Notes: generated by a model from the letters alone, not told the origin. Positions 42,243-51,199 are shown, counted from the stretch's first letter. The stretch is DNA of 55,158 nt from JALCLA01 sp965653565 (GCA_965653565.1 CBFHAI010000029.1:1-55158); one strand, 5' to 3'. Translations and numbers: made by a program.

Positions 42243-42265
42243 TTCGACGCCAAGGAGCCACGATC

Positions 42266-42883
42266 ATGCATCGCCGTCAGTTCCTCCAGACTTCGGTCGC
42301 GTCGTCCGCCCTGCTGGCCTTGCCGGCGACGGCCGCGCTGCTGTCGCCTGCGCCCGCACGCTTCGCGCTCGGCTATCACTCGGGGCGCGCCGGCGATGTC
42401 TGGCGTCCGGCACTCGCGCGTCCGGCGGCATCGAACGCGCCGCGGCTTCGCATCGCGCTCGATGGCGTGCGGCTGGCGCAGACCGGCGCCGCCCTGCAGC
42501 GCCTGCATGTCGACCTGTTGTATCGCGCCGCGGGCGCGCCGCTGGCGTTCTCCTACGCCACCGTGCGCCGCGCCGGCACGCTGGCGGTAAGCCAGCCGGT
42601 GAAACTCGAACTCGACGCCGACCGCCTGGCTGGCTTCCAGGTCGACTACGTCTGGCGCGATGCCGCCGGCATCGACCATCCGGGCCGCGAAACGCTGGCC
42701 TGGACCGACGCCTTCACCCCGCTGCTGACGCCGGGCACCTATGCCCTGGTCGGCGCGCGCGCCACCGGCACGCCGCCGGGCTGGCACGCCCTCGCGGCGC
42801 CGGCGCGCGGTTGTGCGCTGGGCCGCTGCGATGGCGGTGCGATCGATTTCGATGCCTTGATGATTGGAGTCGAGGCCGTTTGA
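42266..42883 (+). CDS. Small Tat-signal protein of unknown function, module copy 1
   Basis: This 205-residue protein begins MHRRQFLQ, a good twin-arginine motif, followed by a hydrophobic stretch and an Ala-rich cleavage region near residue 28, so export in folded form is likely. The mature part is beta-rich and carries a cysteine pair in GCALGRCDGG near the C-terminus. I do not recognise the family. It is a diverged paralogue of 49655-50275: both follow a type C collar gene, share size, signal type, and segments of the pattern LRIALDGV / LRVRLDGL and FQVDYVWRD / FELEYRIAG. AAGGAG precedes the start. It may be a chaperone, cap or accessory of the surface protein; this is speculative. Confidence 0.75.
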   Translation: MHRRQFLQTSVASSALLALPATAALLSPAPARFALGYHSGRAGDVWRPALARPAASNAPRLRIALDGVRLAQTGAALQRLHVDLLYRAAGAPLAFSYATVRRAGTLAVSQPVKLELDADRLAGFQVDYVWRDAAGIDHPGRETLAWTDAFTPLLTPGTYALVGARATGTPPGWHALAAPARGCALGRCDGGAIDFDALMIGVEAV

Positions 42884-42962
42884 CGCTTTGATTCGCAGGA
42901 AGTTTGTCACCGCACGGACGCAGCTGTAAGCGAAGCTCTTCGAAACACTCGATGACTCGGCG

Positions 42963-42984
42963 CCGGAACGCGCATACGTTCCGG
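42963..42984. other. Perfect hairpin between the two modules
   Basis: An 8-bp stem (CCGGAACG / CGTTCCGG) with the loop CGCATA lies 34 bases before the start of the second giant gene. No T-run follows, so it is not a standard terminator. It might modulate readthrough or translation of the second giant gene. Confidence 0.6.
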
Positions 42985-43018
42985 GCCACCGTTTCCGTTG
43001 CAGGTCCAGGGGGATCAC

Positions 43019-46000
43019 ATGGCAAGCTTGTTCGCGCGCACCGTCGCGTTTGTGCTGGGGCTTTTCGCGTTCGCGACCGTCCACGCGCAGACCTACACGT
43101 ACACCTTCTACGTCGGCAACACCAACGCCAACGGTTGTACGGTCGCCACACCGGCAGGATCGGTGGGCCATGTGAAGTGGCGGCTGCAGGCCACCGTCAC
43201 CGCCGGCGTTGCGCCGACGTTCGGCAGCGTCACGCGCGCCGATTGCAACAACGGTGTCTTCGGCAGTACCAGCAACATCGCCTCCACCAGCGCGATCGGC
43301 CTGAACACCGGCAGCGGTGGTGCGGACGTGATCGAAGTCAGGGTGCCGGTCGGCTCCGTCGGTCCGACGCCGTCGCCGCGCGAAGTGCTGGCCGTGGTCG
43401 CCAGCAGCAACACCGCCAGCGACGGACTGATCGCCACCGCCTTCACCAAAGGCGGCCCGCCGCCGGCCACCGATCCGATCATGATTCCGACCTTCGGCAC
43501 GTTCGCGATCGCCTTGCTCGGCCTCGCGCTGCTGACGATCGGCTGGTTCGTGCTGCGCCGCCACGCCAATGTGCTGCTGGTGTCGCTGCTGCTGGTTTCC
43601 GGCACCGCCTGGGCGGTTGCGATCGTGATCGACGGCCAGGTCGGCGACTGGGCCAGCGTGACACCGTCGACCGACCCGGTCGGCGACGTGCCCGAAGCCG
43701 GCGTCGATCTGGTCGCGCTCTACGTCACCACGCAGGGCGGCGACGGCTTCGTGCGCGTCGACGTGAAAGATCTGCAGAACCCGCCGGTCGCCGATGACGG
43801 CAGCGCCGAACTGCTGGAAGACGACAGCACCACGATCACGCTCACCGGCAGCGACCCGGCCAACGGCCCGCTCACCTTCCAGATCGCAAGCTCGCCCACG
43901 CGCGGCACGCTCGGCCCGATCGTGCCGATCAATGCGACGTCGGCCAGCGTGCTCTACACCGGCAACGCCGACGAATTCGGCAGCGACAGTTTCACCTTCA
44001 CCGTCGACAACGGCAGCCAGACGTCGACGCCTGCGACCGTCGATGTGACGATCACGCCGGTCAACGATGCACCGTCCTTCAGCGCCGCCGATCCGGCCGC
44101 CGTCAACGAAGGCAGCGGCGCGCAGAGCGTCGCGGGTTGGGCCAGTTTCGATCCGGGTCCGGCCAACGAATCGGCGCAGACCGCGCTCGAATATCAGGTC
44201 AGTGCGATCGGCAATCCGGCCTTGTTCGCCGTCGCGCCGAGCGTCGATGCCAGCGGCACGCTGAGCTACACGCCGGCCGCGAATGCCAATGGCACGTCGA
44301 GCTTCAGCGTCGCGGTGCGCGACGACGGCGGCACCGCGAACGGCGGCGTCGACCTGAGCGCCACGCAGAACTTCACGATCACCATCAACGCCGTGAACGC
44401 CGCACCGAGCTTCACCGGCGGCGGCAATGTGCCGGCGCTCGAAGATGCCGGCGCGCAACTCGTCGCCGGCTGGGCCAGCGCGATCGACGATGGCGATCCG
44501 GACGCCAACCAGGCCCTCGCGTTCAACGTCACGGCAAATAGCAATCCCGCGTTGTTCGCGGCCGGTCCTGCCGTCGATCCGACCAGCGGCGATCTGACCT
44601 ACACGCCGGCAGCCGATGCCAACGGTTCCGCGCAGATCACGCTCACGCTGAGCGATGACGGCGGCACCGCCAACGGCGGCAGCGACACGTCGACGACCTA
44701 TCAGTTCACCGTGCAGATCGATGCCGTCAACGACGCGCCGAGTTTCGTCGCGGTCGACCCGCCGGCAGTCAACGAAGGCAGCGGTGCGCAAACGGTGGTC
44801 GGTTGGGCCGCGTTCGATGCCGGTCCGTCCGATGAATCCGGCCAGGCCGTGCTCGAATACCAGGTCAGCGCGATCGGCAATCCGGCCTTGTTTACCGTCG
44901 CGCCGTCGGTCGACGACAACGGCACGCTGACGTACACCCTCGCTGCGAATGTCAGCGGTGATTCGAGCTTCACCGTTGCCGTGCGTGACGATGGCGGCAC
45001 CGCGAACGGCGGCGTCGATCTGAGCGCGGCGCAGAACTTCACGATCACCGTCAACGCGGTCAACAGCGCACCGAGCTTCACCGGCGGCGGCGATGTTTCG
45101 AGCGATGAAGACGCCGGCGCGCAGACCTTCGCCGGCTGGGCCACGGCGATCGACGACGGCGATCCGGACCAGGTGCAGGCGCTGAGCTTCAGCGTCACCG
45201 GCAACAGCAATCCGTCGCTGTTCTCGACCGCGCCGGCAGTGAACGCGGCGACCGGCGATCTGACTTACACCGCGGCGGCCGAAGCCAGCGGCACGGCGTC
45301 GATCACGCTGGTGTTGAGCGACGACGGCGGCACCGCGAACGGCGGCAGCGATACCTCGGCGCCGTACAACTTCAGCATCACCGTCACCGCGACCAACGAC
45401 GCGCCGGTCGTCACCGCGCCGGCGGCGCTGCCGGTGCACACGCACATCGCCGTGACGGTTGCCGACGGCAGCGCGGGCGACCTGATCGATGGCGGCAACG
45501 TCGTCGATCCGGACGGCCCCGCGCCGTACACGCTCGGTGCGCCGCTCGCCACCAGCACCGCGAACGGCGGCGAGCTCGCGCTCGACGCCGCCACCGGCGC
45601 CTTCGACTACAACCCGCCGGCCGGCTTCACCGGCAGCGACAGCTTCCAGTACACGGTCTGCGATTCCGACCCGGTGCCGGCCTGCAGCGCGCCAGCGACG
45701 ATGCAGTTGAACGTGTCGGGCGTGAAGATCTGGTTCGTCGACGACAGCGCGCCCGCCGGTGGCGACGGCACCTTGCAGCAGCCGCTGCAGACGCTGGCCG
45801 CGGCGAATGCGCTCGCCGCTTCCGGCGACAGCATCTTCCTCGCTACCGGCACTTACGCCGGCGTCACGCTCGGCGCCGGCCTCGACGTGGTCGGGCAGGC
45901 GGTCGACGGCGCGAGCTTCGATGCCGCGCTCGGGATTGCGCCGCCGTCCAACAGCATCGCGCGTCCGGCGATCGACGCCGCCTACGCCCGCATCGAAGGC

Positions 46001-48040
46001 GGCCTCACGGTCGGCGCCAACGACACGCTGCGCGGCGTCGAACTCGATGGCATCGGTTCGACCGCATTGCAGGGCAACGGCTTCGGCACGCTCGATGTGC
46101 GCGACGACGTGCGCATCGACAGCGACGCGGGCGCGATCGCGCTCGTCACCGGCGACTTCGCCGCCGGTTCGGTGTTCGCCGGAGTGTCATCCGCCGGCGG
46201 CGCCAGCAATGTCAGCTTCAATGCGGTCGGCGGCAGCGTCGCGCTCGGCAGCGGCACGCTGGCCGGTGCCACGGGCACGTCGTTCCAGGTGCAGGGCGGC
46301 ACGCTGGCCGCCTCGTATGACGGATCGATCGCAAAGACCGGCGCAGGCACGCTGATCGACGTGTCGAATCACTCGGCGGGCAGCCTCGCCTTCGGCGGCA
46401 CTCTGAGCGCCACCGGCCCGGGTACCGCGATCCGCATCGAAAACAGCAACGGCAGCCAGATCGCGTTCAACGGCGCGTCGGCGGTGTTGACGAGCAACGG
46501 CGCGGCGACCGTCCGCATTGCATCGAATCCCGGCGCCGAGATCGATTTCGCCGGCGGTGGCCTGGTGCTCGCCAGCAGCAACGGCATCGCATTCGACGCC
46601 AGCGGCGGCGGTCGCATCGCGGTGCGCGGTGCCGGCAATAGCATCGTCAGCACGGGGGCTGCGGCATTGAACGTCGACGGCGTGACGATCGAGACCGCAC
46701 TGGCTGCGCCGGAAGGCGGCCTGCGCTTCGAAAGCATCTCGGCCAGCGCCGGCACGGGATCGGGCATCGCGCTCAATGCCACTGGCAGCGAGGGCGGCCT
46801 GACCGTCACCGGCAACGGCGGCAGCTGCACGAATGCAGCGACCTGCACCGGTGGCGCGATCACCGGCAACGGCGACGCCGGCATCGCGCTCAGCGCGACG
46901 CGCGGCGTGTCGCTCAGCCACATGCTGATCGACGCCAACGACGGCAGCGGCATCGTCGGCAACGACGTGACCGACTTCGCCTTCGCCGCCGGCCGCGTCA
47001 CCAACAACGGCAACGCGATCGACGGCAGCGAAGCCAACCTGCGCTTCGGCCGCCTGCTCGGCACCGCCAGCCTCACCGACAGCGTGATCAGCGGCTCGTC
47101 GCACGACGAATTGCGCATGACACCGAATGCCGGCGTGCTGAGCAGCTTCGTCATCAGCGGCACCAGCTTCGGGCCCGGCCCCGGCAGCGGCATCGCGCTG
47201 TTCGCCGACGGCACCGCCGAGGTGACGGTGAGCGTGGTCGACGGCAGCTTCGCGCAACTCGGCGGCGACGGCGTGACCAGTGGCGGCAACGCGACCTCGC
47301 GCCGCGTGCTCGACATCGACGCCTCGGACTTCAGCGACAACCACATCGGCGTCAACCTGACCGGCGGCTTCGATGCCGATCTCACCTACACGATCACCGA
47401 CAGCAGCTTCCTGCGCCACGACATCAATCCGATCCAGGTGCTCAGCAGCTCGACTTCGACCAATGCGTCGCAGTGGGTCGGCACGATCAGCGGCGTCAGC
47501 ATCGGCGACGGCACGCCCGATTCGGGCGCGGCCGACCTGCACGGCATCGCGATCGAAATGAACGGCGATGCCGATTCGATCCAGTCGCTCACCGGCAACA
47601 GCGTGCGCAATACCGACATCGATGCGATCTTCGTGCAGACGCGGCTGGACAACGACGCCGACGCGCAGATCGGCCGTCACGATGTCGCGCTGGTCGACAA
47701 CGCCAGCGGCACGCCGGACGACAACTCGGCGTTCCCCTTCGGCATCGTCTACGGCAACCGCGTGGAAGCGCGCAACACCACGCGCATGTGCCTGGACATG
47801 GCCGGCAACAGCGCCGGCAGCGTCGGCGGCCTCGAGCACTTCCGCGTGCGCCAGCGCGACACCTCGAACTTCCATTTCGAACGCCTCACCGACGGCGACG
47901 GCACGCCGAACGAGTTGATCAACTCAGTGGCGCTGGTGGAAGGACACATCGCCGGTCAGAACGACGCCGGCAGTACCGCCGACGCGACGCTGGTGGCGGG
48001 CTTCAACGAAGCCGACGACGAAATCTGCCGCACACCGTGA
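43019..48040 (+). CDS. Giant exported repeat protein, module copy 2
   Basis: This 1673-residue protein is a shorter paralogue of the protein at 32180-40639. A signal peptide (1-24, ending TVHAQ) is followed by a related 130-residue domain and an IPTL-type hydrophobic helix at the same residue position (about 156-178, starting IPTFG, ending VLRR). A second helix at 183-203 and DGQVGDW come next. One Ig-like domain (256-350) and four repeats of about 110 residues (353-796), again alternating between the two subtypes, precede another Ig-like domain and a probable beta-helix from about 903. There is no cadherin-like block. The last roughly 410 residues match copy 1 closely, including a CxnC pair, SVISGSSHDELRMTP and the CRTP end. 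A G-rich site (AGGGGG) precedes ATG 43019. There is no C-terminal anchor. Confidence 0.88.
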   Translation: MASLFARTVAFVLGLFAFATVHAQTYTYTFYVGNTNANGCTVATPAGSVGHVKWRLQATVTAGVAPTFGSVTRADCNNGVFGSTSNIASTSAIGLNTGSGGADVIEVRVPVGSVGPTPSPREVLAVVASSNTASDGLIATAFTKGGPPPATDPIMIPTFGTFAIALLGLALLTIGWFVLRRHANVLLVSLLLVSGTAWAVAIVIDGQVGDWASVTPSTDPVGDVPEAGVDLVALYVTTQGGDGFVRVDVKDLQNPPVADDGSAELLEDDSTTITLTGSDPANGPLTFQIASSPTRGTLGPIVPINATSASVLYTGNADEFGSDSFTFTVDNGSQTSTPATVDVTITPVNDAPSFSAADPAAVNEGSGAQSVAGWASFDPGPANESAQTALEYQVSAIGNPALFAVAPSVDASGTLSYTPAANANGTSSFSVAVRDDGGTANGGVDLSATQNFTITINAVNAAPSFTGGGNVPALEDAGAQLVAGWASAIDDGDPDANQALAFNVTANSNPALFAAGPAVDPTSGDLTYTPAADANGSAQITLTLSDDGGTANGGSDTSTTYQFTVQIDAVNDAPSFVAVDPPAVNEGSGAQTVVGWAAFDAGPSDESGQAVLEYQVSAIGNPALFTVAPSVDDNGTLTYTLAANVSGDSSFTVAVRDDGGTANGGVDLSAAQNFTITVNAVNSAPSFTGGGDVSSDEDAGAQTFAGWATAIDDGDPDQVQALSFSVTGNSNPSLFSTAPAVNAATGDLTYTAAAEASGTASITLVLSDDGGTANGGSDTSAPYNFSITVTATNDAPVVTAPAALPVHTHIAVTVADGSAGDLIDGGNVVDPDGPAPYTLGAPLATSTANGGELALDAATGAFDYNPPAGFTGSDSFQYTVCDSDPVPACSAPATMQLNVSGVKIWFVDDSAPAGGDGTLQQPLQTLAAANALAASGDSIFLATGTYAGVTLGAGLDVVGQAVDGASFDAALGIAPPSNSIARPAIDAAYARIEGGLTVGANDTLRGVELDGIGSTALQGNGFGTLDVRDDVRIDSDAGAIALVTGDFAAGSVFAGVSSAGGASNVSFNAVGGSVALGSGTLAGATGTSFQVQGGTLAASYDGSIAKTGAGTLIDVSNHSAGSLAFGGTLSATGPGTAIRIENSNGSQIAFNGASAVLTSNGAATVRIASNPGAEIDFAGGGLVLASSNGIAFDASGGGRIAVRGAGNSIVSTGAAALNVDGVTIETALAAPEGGLRFESISASAGTGSGIALNATGSEGGLTVTGNGGSCTNAATCTGGAITGNGDAGIALSATRGVSLSHMLIDANDGSGIVGNDVTDFAFAAGRVTNNGNAIDGSEANLRFGRLLGTASLTDSVISGSSHDELRMTPNAGVLSSFVISGTSFGPGPGSGIALFADGTAEVTVSVVDGSFAQLGGDGVTSGGNATSRRVLDIDASDFSDNHIGVNLTGGFDADLTYTITDSSFLRHDINPIQVLSSSTSTNASQWVGTISGVSIGDGTPDSGAADLHGIAIEMNGDADSIQSLTGNSVRNTDIDAIFVQTRLDNDADAQIGRHDVALVDNASGTPDDNSAFPFGIVYGNRVEARNTTRMCLDMAGNSAGSVGGLEHFRVRQRDTSNFHFERLTDGDGTPNELINSVALVEGHIAGQNDAGSTADATLVAGFNEADDEICRTP

Positions 48041-48076
48041 TGCCAAGCCAAGCGACGCAAACCAAAGGGGAAAGCC

Positions 48077-48589
48077 ATGGCTGAGCCATTCTTGAGCGAG
48101 ATTCGCTTGATGTCGTTCGACTTCGCGCCCAAGGGGTGGGCGCTGGCGAACGGCCAACTGATGCCGATCAACCAGAACCAGGCGCTGTTCTCGTTACTGG
48201 GCACGACCTTCGGCGGCGACGGGCGGGTGAACTTCGCGCTGCCGGACCTGCGCGGGCGCACGCCGATCCACGTCGGCACGGGCCATACGCTGGGCGAGCG
48301 CGGCGGCGAACAGGCGCACACGCTGTCGATCGCCGAATTGCCGACGCATACCCACGTGTTGCAGGCCTCGTCACTACCCGGCAACGCGCCGGTGCCGAGC
48401 GTCGCGGGCGTGGGCACGGTGCTGGCGGCCACGGTGAATCAGATCTACAACCCGCCGACCAACCTGGTCGCGCTCAATCCGGGCACGGTCACCAACACCG
48501 GCGGCAGCCAGGCGCACCTGAACATGCAACCGTTCCTGACGCTGAGCTTCTGCATCGCGCTGCAGGGCATCTTCCCGAGCCCGAACTAA
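48077..48589 (+). CDS. Phage tail collar domain protein, type A, copy 2
   Basis: This 170-residue protein is identical in amino-acid sequence to the product of 40676-41188 and has the same AGGGGA ribosome site and the same 36-base gap after its giant gene. With identical products, the two modules can share collar subunits even though their giant proteins differ. Confidence 0.9.
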   Translation: MAEPFLSEIRLMSFDFAPKGWALANGQLMPINQNQALFSLLGTTFGGDGRVNFALPDLRGRTPIHVGTGHTLGERGGEQAHTLSIAELPTHTHVLQASSLPGNAPVPSVAGVGTVLAATVNQIYNPPTNLVALNPGTVTNTGGSQAHLNMQPFLTLSFCIALQGIFPSPN

Positions 48590-48599
48590 GGAGAACGAC

Positions 48600-49109
48600 A
48601 TGGCGCAGCCGTATGTGGGCGAGATCCGGATGTTCGCGGGCAACTTTGCACCGGCGGGCTGGATGTTCTGCGAGGGGCAGTTGCTGCCGATCTCGGAGAA
48701 CGAAACGCTGTTTCAACTGATCGGCACGACCTACGGCGGCGACGGCGAAAGCACGTTCGCGCTGCCGGATATGCGCGGCCGCATTCCGATCCATCAAGGC
48801 AACGGCTTCATCCTGGCCGAGACCGGCGGCGCGGAAGAAATCACGCTGACGGTGAACCAGATTCCGGCGCACTCGCACCCGATGCTCGGCTCGTCGGCGC
48901 AGGCGACCGACGGCAGTCCGGGCAACAAGGTGGTGGCCGAAGACGCGATCGTCGGCGCCGACCTGTACCTGGAAGACACCCCGACGGTGAACATGGCGCC
49001 CACGGCGATCACGCCGGTGGGGGGCAGTCAACCGCACACGAATTTCCAGCCCTACCTGTGCGTGGACTTCATCATTTCCCTGTTCGGGATTTTCCCGAGC
49101 CCGACCTGA
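48600..49109 (+). CDS. Phage tail collar domain protein, type B, copy 2
   Basis: This 169-residue protein is identical to the product of 41199-41708, with the same 10-base gap to gene A and the same AAGGAGA ribosome site. The motifs are as described for copy 1. Confidence 0.9.
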   Translation: MAQPYVGEIRMFAGNFAPAGWMFCEGQLLPISENETLFQLIGTTYGGDGESTFALPDMRGRIPIHQGNGFILAETGGAEEITLTVNQIPAHSHPMLGSSAQATDGSPGNKVVAEDAIVGADLYLEDTPTVNMAPTAITPVGGSQPHTNFQPYLCVDFIISLFGIFPSPT

Positions 49110-49118
49110 GGCACTGCC

Positions 49119-49643
49119 ATGGCCGATCCCTTCGTCGCCGAGATTCGGATCTTCCCGTTCAACTTCGCGCCCAAAGGCTGGGCGTGGTGTGACGGACAAC
49201 TGCTGCCGCTGAGCCAGAACACCGCCTTGTTTTCGCTGCTGGGAACGACCTACGGCGGCAACGGCAAGAGCAACTTCGCGCTGCCCGACCTGCAGGGCCG
49301 GGCCCCGATGCATCCGGGCCAGGGTCCGGGCCTGAGCCTGCACGACCTGGGCGAAACCGGTGGCAGCGAAACGGTGACCTTGCTGGAAAGCGAAATCCCG
49401 GCGCATGCGCACGCACTGCGCGGCAACAACACGCTGGGCGACACGCCGATTCCGACTGGTAATACGCTGGCGCGTTTCGGGTCGCTCAATGTGTACCAGC
49501 AGACGACCAACGCCAGCCTGGTGCCGATGGCGCCCGAGGCGTTGCCGCCGGCCGGCGGCGACCAGCCGCACAACAACATGATGCCGTACCTGACCTTCTA
49601 CTTCTGCATCGCCCTGCAGGGCGTGTTCCCGCCGCGCACCTGA
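49119..49643 (+). CDS. Phage tail collar domain protein, type C, copy 2
   Basis: This 174-residue protein is identical to the product of 41718-42242. The exact repeat stops at its termination codon. Immediately after, the sequence changes to GGAGAATCCGG, the ribosome site of a diverged Tat-signal gene, so the conversion tract or duplication boundary coincides with the gene boundary. Confidence 0.9.
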   Translation: MADPFVAEIRIFPFNFAPKGWAWCDGQLLPLSQNTALFSLLGTTYGGNGKSNFALPDLQGRAPMHPGQGPGLSLHDLGETGGSETVTLLESEIPAHAHALRGNNTLGDTPIPTGNTLARFGSLNVYQQTTNASLVPMAPEALPPAGGDQPHNNMMPYLTFYFCIALQGVFPPRT

Positions 49644-49654
49644 GGAGAATCCGG

Positions 49655-50275
49655 ATGAAACGTCGCCAGTTCCTCCACACCACCGCCGCGGCCGGCGCGC
49701 TCGCCGCGATTCCGCTCGGCAGCGCGATCGCGCGGCAAGCCGCCAAGCCGCGCTTCACGCTCGCCCACAGCGTCACCGCCACCGCGGGCGCGGCATTTCG
49801 TGCCATCGCACAGGCCGACTGCGCCGACTGCGGCGCCGACACCTTGCGCGTGCGGCTCGACGGCCTGCATCCGGCGCACGACGGCCTCGTGCTGCAGGAG
49901 TTCGGCCTGAGCGCGATCTTCGAAACGCCGGGCGCCCGCACGCCGTTCCTCGCCTGGCAGCATGTGGCCGGGGTGCAGCCGCGTCGCAGCCAGCGCCTGA
50001 GCTTCGTCGCCGGGCGTGCGACCTTGCGCGGCTTCGAGCTCGAATATCGCATCGCGGGCATGTCGATGTGCGCGAGCGAAGCCTGCGCATTGACGCGATT
50101 CGATGCACCGCTGCTCGCGCCCGGACATTACGTGCTCGCCGGTCCGCGCCGGAACGGCGGGCGCGTCGATCCCTCGCAGCTGCGGCACAGCGGCGACATC
50201 GCCGCACCGCTGCTCGAAAGCAGCGTGCCGCGCGACTTCGATTATCTTGCGCTGCGCATCGAAGCGATCGGCTGA
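49655..50275 (+). CDS. Small Tat-signal protein of unknown function, module copy 2
   Basis: This 206-residue protein starts MKRRQFLH, a canonical twin-arginine motif, with a hydrophobic region and a probable cleavage after GSAIA. The mature domain is beta-rich and contains two cysteine pairs (CADC and CASEAC). It is a diverged paralogue of 42266-42883, with the same position after a type C collar gene. GAGGAGA lies seven bases before the start and begins in the stop codon of the collar gene, so the two are coupled. I do not recognise the family. Confidence 0.75.
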   Translation: MKRRQFLHTTAAAGALAAIPLGSAIARQAAKPRFTLAHSVTATAGAAFRAIAQADCADCGADTLRVRLDGLHPAHDGLVLQEFGLSAIFETPGARTPFLAWQHVAGVQPRRSQRLSFVAGRATLRGFELEYRIAGMSMCASEACALTRFDAPLLAPGHYVLAGPRRNGGRVDPSQLRHSGDIAAPLLESSVPRDFDYLALRIEAIG

Positions 50276-50288
50276 AGTGAGTTCCGGG

Positions 50289-50855
50289 ATGGCGGCCTCG
50301 TTCCGCGAGGCCGCGGCAGCGCGGCTGTACGATGCGTTTCTGCGCGACGTGTTCCTGCGCGACGAGCGCGACGACGATCTGCCGTTCCTGCGCGATCTCT
50401 ACGCCTCCTCGCGCGCCGACGAACTGGCGCAGGTGGACTGGCCCGACGATCAGAAGCGCGCCTTCCTCGATCATCAGTTCGAGCTGCAGCGCGAACAGTA
50501 TCGGCAGCACTATCCCGGCGCGGAATGGCTGTTGATCGAACGCGACGGCGTGCCGATCGGCCGGCTCTACCTCAAGCGTAGCCACAGCGGCGTGCGCTTG
50601 ATGGATATCGCGCTGATGACGCCGTCGCGCGGCGCCGGCCTCGGTACGCGCATCACGCAGATGCTGCTCGATTGGGCCGATGCGCAGGACCTGCCGGTGA
50701 CGCTGCATGTCGAGCCGTTCAATCCGGCGTATCGACTGTACCGCCGCTTCGGTTTCGCCTATGTCCGCAGCACCGGCGTCTACCACTTCCTCGAACGGCC
50801 GCTGGGCGCGCCGCTGCAATCGGCGGGGCTATCCGCGTATCCGCGCGCGGAATAG
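50289..50855 (+). CDS. GNAT family N-acetyltransferase
   Basis: This 188-residue protein has the GNAT fold: RDERDDDLPFLRDLYAS at the start, the beta4 strand with LMDIALMTPSRGAGLGTRI, where the R/QxxGxG/A acetyl-CoA loop is RGAGLG, and NPAYRLYRRFGFAYV near the C-terminus. It would transfer an acetyl group to an amine or protein N-terminus; the substrate is unknown. It lies 13 bases after the second Tat-signal gene, so it is the last gene of the string, and may modify the collar proteins or the giant proteins. ATG 50289 is used; an in-frame GTG at 50277 is possible. No strong ribosome site is visible. Confidence 0.85.
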   Translation: MAASFREAAAARLYDAFLRDVFLRDERDDDLPFLRDLYASSRADELAQVDWPDDQKRAFLDHQFELQREQYRQHYPGAEWLLIERDGVPIGRLYLKRSHSGVRLMDIALMTPSRGAGLGTRITQMLLDWADAQDLPVTLHVEPFNPAYRLYRRFGFAYVRSTGVYHFLERPLGAPLQSAGLSAYPRAE

Positions 50856-50893
50856 ACGCTCGGACTAAAACCGCGCCGGAAAAATCCGCCGTA

Positions 50894-51193
50894 TCAGTTG
50901 AACACGATCTCGTAGCGGCAGCCTTGCGCATCGCGTCCGATCGGCGTCATGAACAAGTCCAGATCGCCGTGCACCGGATGCGTCAGCGTCACCGTGCCCT
51001 GCGGCAGGCGCGGCTCGGCCGGGCCGCGCAGGAACAGCGAAAAGCCCGGAATCGCGCGCCCGGTCGGATACGGGCTACGCCAGACGCTGTCGATCGTCAG
51101 TTCGACCGGCTGCCCGCCCATGCGTCCGGCCAGCGGCTTTTGCAGCAGCGGTTCGAAGTCTTCGGCCGGCAATTCGTTGAGTGCGATGGTCAT
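50894..51193 (-). CDS. DUF6916-like small protein
   Basis: This 99-residue protein matches the pattern I remember for DUF6916 proteins: FEPLLQKPLAGRM near the start, a central FSLFLRGP, LPQGTVTLTHP, and the end LDLFMTPIGRDAQGCRYEIVFN-type segment. I recall members near tail-collar gene clusters, which would make it part of this system, but I cannot verify that here. It is convergent with the GNAT gene (38 bases apart). It has no signal peptide and no ribosome site; a -10-like TATGCT six bases before the ATG suggests a leaderless mRNA. The function is unknown. Confidence 0.7.
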   Translation of the reverse strand: MTIALNELPAEDFEPLLQKPLAGRMGGQPVELTIDSVWRSPYPTGRAIPGFSLFLRGPAEPRLPQGTVTLTHPVHGDLDLFMTPIGRDAQGCRYEIVFN

Positions 51194-51199
51194 GCGCGA

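Larger units (their letters stand above)
48026..49643. repeat. 1618-bp direct repeat, copy 2
   Basis: This is the second copy of 40625-42242, with no difference found in the parts I compared. It covers the last codons of the second giant gene and three collar genes. Recombination between the copies would delete 7401 bases and leave one hybrid module. Confidence 0.93.

Noticed and set aside
40676..49643. Prophage or tailocin remnant
   Set aside because: Only collar-domain proteins of the MdpB type are present. There are no sheath, tube, baseplate, capsid, terminase, lysis or integrase genes, and the neighbours are ordinary chromosomal genes.
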